Shown one piece after another: positions 30,601-42,600 of a stretch of 64,000 nucleotides of DNA; within the stretch, counting starts at the first letter, position 1, and each line of letters starts with the position of its first letter. Below the pieces are notes generated by a model that saw nothing but the letters and a program-made list of their open reading frames with translations, had not been told where the DNA came from and did not search any database. The position numbers and the translations under genes are program-made. The DNA comes from Mytilus galloprovincialis (taxonomy: Eukaryota > Mollusca > Bivalvia > Mytilida > Mytilidae), in NCBI RefSeq assembly GCF_965363235.1, contig NC_134841.1, positions 63,881,078 through 63,945,077 on the forward strand, written 5' to 3'.

Positions 30601-33600
30601 GATAAAAGACTCTGACTCAATCGGTAATGAAAGGTTGACTGTCAAACGGCAACGAGAAATAATTATTTACAGTCGTGCACCTGATGGCGACAATCAAAGT
30701 CTCGATTTCAGGTTGTTTTACAAATATCCTTCTCACAACTCCAAAATATACGTACAATCACTACTTTTGTTCAAATTAAACGACTTTCATGACCGCAGGT
30801 TAAGTTTCTTCAATGTTTCAACTCGAAATGAAACGCCTGACCACGATTGTTTATGATTCCGCCATTTTGTTTTTCACGAGGTTTTTTTTTCTCAACAATC
30901 TTTGAAAAAACATATTTTAACAGTGTTTTTACGCCCGATATTAAAATATCGAATGCATTTGGTGTTTATCATAACATCCATGGAGCAACGGGGCCAAGAA
31001 ACATGTTTAAACGTTATTTTTACTGTTTGCACTGTGACCGTCTAAAAATAGAAATCTATGCATCCTTAAGGATACATTCGGCATCTACACGGGGGTGCCA
31101 AAAGGATACATTTGGCATGCACGCGGGTGTGCCAAAAGGATACATTCGGCATGAAAGGGTTAAAATCTATTATTCATAAAATAATTAATGTTCTCACCAA
31201 ATAATCTTGAATAGATGCAATAGATACATCAGATTTCTTCCATTGTCTCTGATATACTCTATCTGTATCTAGACCGTAAGCTTTAGCCAGCTCTAATGCC
31301 TCTCCATACTCTTCATGGTCAATCTGAAAAAAAAATTGATGTGTAATTAATAGAATGCATCTACATGCAGCAAATATGTAACTACAAGCAATATTCATAA
31401 ACATCAGGAAAAAACGAAACAATGGAAATTTTGGACTTACAAAACAACATTTAAACGCATTTTGAATTTATCTTGTATTTTGATTTGTCAACCGATCAAT
31501 TGAATAACAGTGTTAAAAAGGGGGAGGGGGGTAATCCAATAGATAACACTGTCAAAGGTGGAAGAGAATTGGTCTTCTTTTATATATGTATCCTTAATAA
31601 GAATTTTGACAATACTAATACATTGAATAGACTAACCCCATTAATAAGTGTGGACAAGTTCATTTATATACATATTATCTATTTGATATTATTCCCAACT
31701 TTGTACTTAGTTTATATCTATTTTACCCTATACAATAATGATCTTACTATATTGAACACATTTTGTATTATATGGTTCATTGAATCCAAAATACTCTATT
31801 TGGGCTCTTTGATATTTACTCACCACTGGCTATTGGACAAACTACCTTACTTAATAGTTGTTTTATCTGGTTCTATCTAGTTTACCAGTTCACCTATTGA
31901 CTATATACATTGTACTTTTTAACTATATTGTCAATGCAGAATAAGTAACACCAGAAACAACATCAAGAGCCGTAGCCAGCATTATAAGGTATTTACATTT
32001 AAGGGTTTTTCAATTTAGTTTATGGTTAAATGTTTTTGACTTAAATATTTTATTTAGTTTCATTTACTTTGCTAATTGTATTTCAAACTTTATATTTTCT
32101 TTTTTACCTGTAATTAACTTTCAATGTTATATAGTATTTTATATAGTAGTATGGTCAACTTACTTTAGTGAACAGTTTTCATTAGCATTGATTAACAAAT
32201 TGTTTACATTCAGAGTTGTCATTTAACTGTATTTTGCATTATTATTTATTTGCAATTGTGTAATTAAACATAATATACATTAGTTGCTACAAAATGATAT
32301 ATTCATATGCATTTATATGTAAAGTTGTATTTATTTGTCATTATCTGTATATTTCAGATCTGTCGTTGCCTTCTATATTATATTTATTAAAATATCTGAA
32401 CTTTCTGCAATTCGATTTATCTGAGCCTTATTCCACCTGGTCACATAAGAATAAGTTGCATGGATTGGTCAATTTCACATTTTTTTTGTACAAGTTTTCC
32501 CTTTGATTATAAAATTTCAAACTACAATATGTTTCATAGGGATCTTGTTAACAGAGATATCAATGTTACACTACAATGAACACAGATATATATATCTTCC
32601 ACTGGGGTTATGTCTGTAATCCTATCTTTACTACATTTATATGATTAATTTTGATGTCAATATTCATTCACCTTTCTGGTATACAATTCCTCTGGAGTTG
32701 TTGATTTTAGACAAACAAGCCTGTATGTTCTGTTAATTATTCTGGAAAAAGTACATAAATAAAAATTACAATATGATAATTGGTAAAACATTATCTGACA
32801 GTCTGACCTAATACAGAAATGCACCAATTGTATCTGTTCTCATCAATAAATAATTGTTCTTCCTTATTATATGAATCCTGGATAACAATTTGAAATTAAC
32901 TTATAGTTTTATAGTTGTTTCATACATAAATCAGGCTGTTAGTTTTTTTCATTTAAATTATTTTATGACAGGGCCTTAAAAAGCTGACTATGCTGTATGG
33001 CTTTTGCTCTTTGTTGAACGCTGTTCCATGACCTAAAGTGCTAAACTTCTTCGTCATTTGGTCTCTGCTGGAGAGTTATTTTATTGGCAATCATACAACA
33101 TCTTATTTTTATATAGTTCAACTATCTTTGCATTAACCTCATTATGCTTATTTGCATTGAGTTTTTACTTTTCAAAAGCTTAATAAATATTGTTTGAGTC
33201 TAAATACATATTAATGGCATTCAGTGATTCACACTCTATTCTTGCTTTCTAATGGGAGTCCTTCATGACTTATTTTACTACCAAAATCAAACAAAATACA
33301 AACTCTCTACTAAATAAACAACAACCATATCAATTAACATTTATCGATCATACTTAGGTCTTTTTCTGGGTGGTTGAAATCTTTCCATGTCTGTAACATA
33401 ATAAAGTACATCTTTTGTTAGTTTGGTTGTCTTGGAAACAAAAGAAGTTTCTTCGTCATCACTGTCTTCAAATTCTTCTTCAGATGTATCACCAAGTCTT
33501 CTTTTCTGAGGGAAAACACATTCCACCTACAAGAAAAGAATTGTATCTCTATTAGATATATAGATTCCTACACTGCAACAAGTGTATTATGATATTTCTC

Positions 33601-36600
33601 CACTCAAGACAGTTAAATTTTATTATTTAAAGCGCGAAGCTTGCGGAGCTTTTTAAATAATTAAAATTTAACTGTAGAGAGTGGAGAAAAATCGTAAAAC
33701 ACAAGTTATAGTGTCGGAATCTGTTTCTCTGATGACTTATATCATTCTTTTTCAAAGATTTTCAGAAACTTGTGTTCTTTATATGCGACGTCATCGGACA
33801 AGGTCTCCTTTTTTCATGACGTCACAATAGGAAAATTGAGAAGAAAACAAAACATTTTGATGTCATAATCAAATTTCAACTAATAATTTGCAGAGAACAG
33901 ATTTTTCACTAGTGAGGAGAAACATTTTACTCACACCGGTCAGGAAAATGTGAAAATAGCACAAAAATTAGAGAAAAATTGAACATCAACTTATTTTAGA
34001 TAATGTAAAAAGGAGAAATATATATGACGTCGAAAGATCCTTTACAAGCTAGAATATGTGTCCATAGGATATCATGCCAAGCAAGCTTTATGGTAAATTA
34101 CATTACACCAAAACATCATTGCAAACCAAATGAAACTTGTATTCCATTTAATATGTTTTATTTGTTTTAGTTTTTTTGTGGATATTTGATTACATGGGTT
34201 TACAAAAGTACAAACAAGTCTATTAAAAATTTGTATTTAATTGAACCATACCTGTCAACTGACCCGTATTTTGCGGGTGTGACCCGAGATTTTCACAATT
34301 CTGAGGGATCACCCGGGACACCCGCCGGGTCTCTGAATAACCCGGGAATTCCGAAAATGACCCGTTTTCACCTGGATTTCTAACCCTAGAGAATGATTTC
34401 ATAAGTGATTTTCTTTGAAATACCGGCAAATTCGAATTCTTCCATCAACAGAAGTTCAGCTAACTGTGTACACTGTCAAATTAAGTAACCCACCAAGTGC
34501 ATGGCTTCACTTGACAGCTTTGGTGTCAAACACACTGTTAATTAACACCAATTACCTTAGCTTTAGGTCGTAAATAAATTTCACTGTTATCACTTTTACC
34601 AACATTTTTCAACTGAGTTACTTCCCCTTTTTTGTCACCATTCAAAATTGTTTCTTATATTTACGTTTTTTGGGGTAAAAAATATGAAATCTAGTACAAA
34701 TAAAATCTAAATACATATTCAAGTATAACTTTTCATTAAATTCATACCTTTATACAATTATAAAAAAAAAGTTGAAAATTATTTTTTTTATCTATACTTG
34801 CTTTAACTATTTAACTTTATTTTACTATGTTCTAATTATGACAGAAAATGTGAACAGCTGATGAGCAAAGACTAAATAGCTAGTCACAACTTGTTATATG
34901 TTGAATAATTGAAAAAAGTTGAAAAAAAAAAAAAAGCTAGTCACAACTTTTAAAGATAAAAAAAAAAAAGCTAGGCACAACTTTCCAAAAATAAAAAATA
35001 GCCAGTCACAACTTGAGGGTGAAATCCTATACATATAGAACTATGTAGAAATGTCAATAATTACATTAACCAAAAGAAGAAAAGAAAGTGTCACAAAGTT
35101 CTCAAACGCTTTTCAAAGTGCAATAAAATAATGATTAATAAAGTGAACATGTTTTGGAAACTTTTATTTAAATTATAAAAAAAATGTCCCCTAATTACTG
35201 AAATTCAACTCGAAAAAGTTCGTACGCGTTATGACCTGAGATTTCATTCTTCAATGCAGGTCATGACCTGCATTTTCATCGTCACAGGTTGACAGGTATG
35301 TTGAACATTTAAATTCATGGCTCACATGTTCTAAGAAAATCAGCAAAAAATTGGTACCCCACGAATAAAAAATGAATCCACAGTATGACTATAGTAAATG
35401 TGTCAAGTTTACCTCTAAACCTAGAAATCCATCATGATGAACCCCAGTCACACGTGATGATGGTTCAAACCATTCTGGTGAAGTTCCTAATAAATTCTTC
35501 AAAGTTTTTGTTGATGAAACTGTTACTGCACCAGTACAACGAGACAGGATAAGTGACTGAAACAATAATAAACTGTAACATAACTTTCTGAGTCTGCTAG
35601 ACTGAACATTAAATGATTACAGATATATGTTGTGAAAATAACTACTGTAAACCAACTAATTTTCTAGAGCAATTTATTTTCAAGATTTTTGCGAGTGAAT
35701 AAATAATTCGAAAATTATTCGCTGCGAATATGTAAAAAAAAAAAGGATCTTTTATTTTTTAATACATCAATTAAGTTTAAAAATCGCTAAATTAAATATC
35801 GCATAGTGGACTCGAATAGACTAAACGTGAAAAAAAATATCCACGAAAATAAGTTGGTTTACAGTTCTTCTATTACCTTGTCATACCAACTACCTGAATA
35901 TAATCAATTTATCATGATTTTCCCTTCCTGTAACTTTTATGGGCTTTTATAACAATCTTGACTGCCTGTAAAGATCTCACACTGTCATAAAACTTTCTAA
36001 GCCAGCTAGGTTAAACATTTAGAAAATACAGATTTTTTTCTAAATAGGTTTTTAGATTTTTGCAGTCAATAATTGATTAACATAGGTTTAAAAAATAATT
36101 AAAAGAATTAAATGTAGATTAAAATCCTATATATGCAACAGACCTTCAAAAATTATAAAATTAAGAACATTTCTAAGTACATGTACAATCAAAAGAAATA
36201 AAAGATCTTTTTTTTAGCAAAATTGGGAAACCCTTGCAGTCAGACATGGTTATATTTTACCTTACTAACCCACCAATTCACATCTACTAGATTTTTACAT
36301 GGAACCAAATCTGAAAAGAAATAATCATACTTAGTAATACAAATCAAAATGGTAATCCATTTATTAAACAATAATAAACATGAATACTATTTTAACTCTT
36401 ATATGAATTTATGTTTGTATCTTTTGATCATATATTTCTGTATAGTAACTATTCTACACTATGTCATGTTGAATTTATGTAATTTTAAATAATTATTTTA
36501 TAATGTGTACGTAGGAGCGGTAGAAGGTCATTGTTTAAAACGTCAGGAACAAATGCGGGAATTCAGGATTTACACTTATCAGAACTCTGGAATTAGTGAT

Positions 36601-39600
36601 TCTTTGTATAATCTGGAAAATAATACTTAATTTTAACAGAATTTGGGGATTCAGCATGTATTTTTACAGATATACTGAATGGTAACCCCATTCTACACCC
36701 AACTGAAAGGTAAAAGAACATAAGACAAATTCACTTGAATCACTGACCTTTTAAAGTCTTCCCTCTCTGTGGATTGTCTGTAAACTCTGGACTAATCTCA
36801 TCAAAATTAGGCTACAAAAACAAAATTATATGCAGCTTTTATTAATTAACTTTCTTGTTTTGTGATTCAATGTAATTCATTGCAACCAATGTAATAAATG
36901 ATTTTAACTAACATTACTCATTTTAGTCACAGTATTTTTCATTTTTCGAAGAAAATCAATGGGTTTTTTTTGTAAATTATGATGAAAAAAAATATATATT
37001 TGGTTTAATTTTTTCTTTCTATATAATAATCAAACACAAGAATCAAGTCAAAGTTAGCAATGAAATTATCTGTGTCTGCAACAACCGAAAATGTAATAAA
37101 TTGCAATTATAATTATTAACTTAACCCTTTCCTCATTGGTTTTTTTTCTAACCTGATTCACATAGGATTTTTCAATAAAATGCTGAAAATATGCATTTAG
37201 GTGGAAGTGCATTGCAAAAAAACAAATATTTCATCCAATGATTTAAGTCAAGATATTCTTATGAATATCCTTTTCATATTGGATACAAATTTTATTAAGT
37301 CTGATGCAGACATTTCATAGTCCAGTGTTTCAACTGAGGTACTATGCAGGCATCAAAAGACGTCATTACAAAGAAAAGGGGATGGTGTCAAAAGACGTCA
37401 TTATGGAGGAAAGGGTTAAAATAAGATATGGTACCTGCTCCTCAAGTCCCCAGCAATGGTAAAGTTTAAGTGATGGTAGTCTCCAGATGGTCAGCTTCCC
37501 AGAGTAATGTAATCCTACCACTAGCTTGTCGTCTGGAGAAATACACAGTTTGAACACTCCATCCTACAAAAATATGGTATACATAATTTTTTACAACACA
37601 ATTATTTCAAAAAAGTTATTCAATGAAAAATGCAAGGATATTAGACATGCAAATATTTCAGTCAAATTCTTTTAAAAACAAGAATGTGTCCTCGGTACAC
37701 GAATGCCCCACTCGCACTTTCATTTTCTATGTTCAGTGAACCGTGACATTGGGATAAAAACTCTAATTTGGCATTAAAATTAGAAAGATCATATCATAGG
37801 TAACATGTGTTATTAGTTTGAAGTTGATTGGACTTCAACTTCATCAAAAACTACCTTGACCAAAAACTTTAACCTGAAGCGGGACAGACAGATGGACGAA
37901 CGGACGCACAGACCAGAAAACATAATGCCCCTCTACTATCGTAGGTGGGCCATAAAAAGAAGAGAGAAGTTGGGAAAATTTCAATGAGACAATAAACCTT
38001 GCTGACCAGGATAGACATCTATGATATTTCTTTGTGTCTACAAAAGGTTATAGAGTTTACAATTTGCCGTGTCAGAATCTATTGCATTCTGGGTAATATT
38101 TTTTAAAAGCGTACACCAAAACGTTGCGATTGGTTTAGAATGTTCTAAACAATATAAATCCATCAAAAGGTTATTTTCGTTTTGGTGTACGAACAATGAG
38201 ATTACCCATAGTCCTTTAGATTCTGAAAAGGCAAATTAAATATGTATGTTGTTGAAAAAGCTTTGTTTTGCTAAGATAACCTGCAGATGTTCACAATTTT
38301 AGGTGGTGGGAAAATGCTTTATTTACACCTACCTAATATCCTTCTTTCTAAAGTTTTAAGATTCACACATGACTGAACATATACAACTTTTTTTGGTTCA
38401 TTCTGAAGATTGACTACTCCAGCATGAAAATGTAGACGAAAGTATTGATATAAGTCAATGAAACAACTCTAGTTAACTTTATACTTGATTAGCTCAGAGC
38501 CTTAAAGCTTAAAAAGTGAACACAAGACACAATATTATTATTTACCTGAACATGTGGTCTCCTGTTAAAGATACCATTTACAGATTTCAGTCTTTTCATC
38601 AAGGTTCTTTTTTGCTGAGCCTGTAGTAAAAAGTTGTCACTGACTTTAATAAGATTTACAAATTACAAAATAAGATATGCAAAGAATCAATTGTGGCCAA
38701 ACATATAAATATTATTCCATTATTTAAGAACATAGAACAAATATCACTCCTAATTTCATCTGAAGTTTCAGGAAAAAAAATAAAATCTATTTTTAGGAAA
38801 CTTCAACAAATGAACAAAATTATGGAACACAGTAAATCTATTCTAAAACTGAACAGAATAACCTTAAAATTAAAATCAAATATTTCTTGTATGACATTTA
38901 AAATAATACCTTTCGTTTAAAAACTGTTATCCTTTTTCCCCTTGTTTCCTTGATTTTATAAGTACCTGTTTTAAATCTTGTTCATAATCCGTCACCATCT
39001 TATAATAAGGATAATCAGATAAAATTCTCCAGGCTGTCACACCCTCTTCCATGATAATTGACAACTAATAACTCTGCTGACCTGCAATTAAAATAACATT
39101 TTAAATGGACAACAAATGTCAAACAAAGGCATGCAAAGTTCACAAATGGATATTTTTTTCAAAAATGCTCCACTAAAACATTTTATTATTAATAGTTTTG
39201 TGAAGAATAAAGCTGGTTAAGGAGAATTAAGAAGAATACAGCTGGTTATAGAGAATTAAGTATCTAAAATTAAAATCACTAAACAAAACAGTCTTTCGTT
39301 TTTTTTTGCCAGATATAGTTCATAGTTCACACATCCACTCAAATGAAAGGGAGATAGTCCAAGAGTCAGTCTGTCTTTTAAGACATTAGTACCATAACAG
39401 ATAATGTGATAGCTTTCAAGACTAGGAAACAAGTTCATACATATAAAATAACTTTTTACCCAAATAGAAATACAGTGAAACCTAACTAAACAGAATCCTG
39501 CATAAACCGAAAACTGTCTAAACCAAACATGTTCTTAAGTGCCGTCATGTCAAATTATGTTAGTTGTGAACCTGATAAAACCGAACAGCGGCCAAAAACA

Positions 39601-42600
39601 GATTAAATCGTAAGTTCTGAAGAAGTTCAGTTTAAACAGGTTTCACTGTACCATGGAAAAGTAGCAAGCTATTTGCATACAACTTATCATATCTTCATTC
39701 AACATGCCTGTTTGAAGCCTATCTTGGTTTGTTTACAGTGACTCTGTATGATTAAACGCTGGACATAGAGTTGATAGTTTCTGTGTCATTTTGGTCTCTT
39801 GTGGAGAGTTGTCTCATTGGCAATCATATTACATCTTCTTTTTTTTATTTTTATATATAACACAAATACTTGTATGTTATTGCCCTTTTCAATCTTTATG
39901 TTTTTTGGTGTTGCTGTCATATAGCCCAAAAAATAGTTTCATTCATGAGTGCATTATAGTTTCTTTTATTGAGTATCTACTGCATTTTTGTTATTACCAT
40001 GGTGCCTCTAACTTAAGATCAGTAAACAATAATTCTGCCACAGCTCTGCTCAAATCTAGAGGCTTAGTCATGTCTTCTTGGGCCTCCTGTAGATAAAAGT
40101 AGGCATTTAAATAATAATGCTTAATATTAGCATGTGAATATAGACATAATAAGTTTGACTTATATTTTTTTACCTTATGAAAATAAATAAATTATGAAAC
40201 TATGACAACATTTCAAAATTTCCCACAAATAATCAATTTCCATAGACAAAACATTAAAGATTTGTTCTTCTAATGGAATCAATGAATTTGCATGATATAT
40301 AAAAAGCTATACCCCACTGATAGTAAAGAGCTGTGTTCCAACAATATCAAAAACATCTACTGTCCCATTGCTCCTAGAGCAAGCTACCATGGTATTGTCT
40401 GGGCTCCATGTCACCTGACGCCATTGTGGATATGGATCTCTGGGAACAACACCTCTGCCAACCACATTCTCAAAATTGTCTCTTTTAGACCTGTAAAAAA
40501 ATCAAACATATCTGACCAAAGTTTAAGAACAAAATATGAATAAAGATATGTTCTTTCCTAGCAAATAAAGATAAAGATTAGTTTATCTTTTTGAAGAAAA
40601 CTGATGAAGTTTCAAATTTAAAAAAAAAGAAAGAAAACAAATCCTGTGAAGATATTACTAAAGAGCACAGATAAAAAATAAAATAGTCAACATAAAATTT
40701 TAGTTTTCTCCAATTAATGTCAGTGTAAACTTTCTGCATTATAAATTCAGATGTATATAAATATATGCATATAAACTCAAGAGAATTCAAGAAATAAACA
40801 TTTACTAAATATCAAGCTGTTTTAAGGTCAACATGAAAATGATCTCAAAGTAATGGAGTCTGAGAACATAGATAATATTCAAAACATATAGTACTATCAG
40901 ACTAATGATTACTACAAAAATATATTACAGTGACTTGACTGTTAGTGTTGCTATTCACCAATTGCAACTCATTCAAAATTTTGACCCAATTGCAATTTGT
41001 TTTATTAAATCAAATTGTTCAACTGGTCAAAAATTTGAACAAACTGTTCAGCCAAAATGTGAAAGTGCAAAGTGATGAAGTAAATCATACTTACAATCCT
41101 ATAAGTCTGTAACTCCACTGTATTGATGTAATTCCTAAATCAGTCTATCAATCTGAATAGTTATATTACAGCCATTACCATACTAAAGGTGAACTGTTTT
41201 ATTTTGAATTGCTATAAAAATGTCAAAACTAAGCTTTTATAGTTTTTCTTTCGAAAAGTATTCTATATTTATAAGAATCACACATTATGTGAATAAAAAC
41301 ATTTCATATTTAGTAAAATATGTATGAAATAACAATATGCTTCCTTGGGGAGATAACCTAAAATACTATTCTTTTGAATAAAGACTTTTTGAAACCAAAA
41401 AGCGATTATCTCCCCTTCCTACAAACATATTGCAATTTCAAATATTTAACTGAATATGAAATTTTTTTATTCACATAATGTGTGATTCTTATAAATATAG
41501 AATACTTTTCGAAAGAAAAACTCTATAAAAGCTTAGTTTTGGCCTTTTTTATAGCAATTCAAAATAAAACAGTTCACCTTTAGTATGGTAATGGCTGTAA
41601 TATAACTATACAGATTGATAGACTGATTTAGGAATTACATCAATACAGTGGAGTTACAGACTTATAGGATTGTAAGTATGATTTATTTTATCACTATGCA
41701 CTTTCACATTTTGGCTGAACAGTTTGTTCAAATTTTTGACCAGTTGAACAATTTGATTTAATAAAACAAATTGCAATTGGGGCAAAATTTTGAATGAGTT
41801 GCAATTGGTGAATAGCAACACTAACAGTCAAGTCACTGTAAACAAATGTGTACCTGATTTCCACACACTGGTCTTGAAGTATTGCAATGTATGTACATTC
41901 GCTGTAATGAAAACATTATAATGAAATAAATTATCCTTCATAATATGTAACTGCTTGTAAAATAGGTTTCAGCAAAATGTAAATATAGAAGGCATAAGTC
42001 CACATCAATGTCTTGTTCATCATAATTGATATTTCTATTTTGTTTTGTTTTTTTGCTCAACATGTTTTCTGAAGATGTTTTTTTTTCTAGGCCTTTTATA
42101 CCCAACTTTATATTTGTTTTTCGTTCATTTTTATTTTTTTTTACATAAATAAGGCCGTTAGTTTTCTTGTTTGAATTGTTTTACATTGTCTTATCGGGGC
42201 CTTTTATAGCAGACTATGCGGTATAGCCTTTGCTCATTGTTGAAGGCCGTACAGTGCCCTATAGTTGTTAATGTCTGTGTCATTTTGTTTTTTTTATGAA
42301 TAGTTGTCTCATTGGCAATCATACCACATCTTCTTTTTTATAATTTATGGTATTGGTTTTTCTCAATGACAATAATTGTGTATATCCCCTTTATCTGAAC
42401 TTGATGGATAGTCATGTCATTGGCATTTATACATCTTGTTATTTTTATATTTATTAAAAATTTTAAAATGTGAACCAAATTGACGTTTTCATACAAATTT
42501 CGACTCGCAACAATGAGTTAATCAACAATGATAATTTTGTTTGGAAAATTTAAAAGTGCAGATGCCAAACAGTACTAATTGCAGCATCAGAGGGTATATA

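Noticed and set aside
27712..31159. A full-length piggyBac transposon between two TTAA sites
   Set aside because: The ends match only loosely, no transposase frame exists, and TTAA is frequent in AT-rich DNA. Kept only as a comment on the intron.
30599..31179. Two overlapping plus-strand open frames in a less AT-rich block
   Set aside because: No recognisable domain, no splice support, and one frame runs into the 34-bp repeats near 31100.
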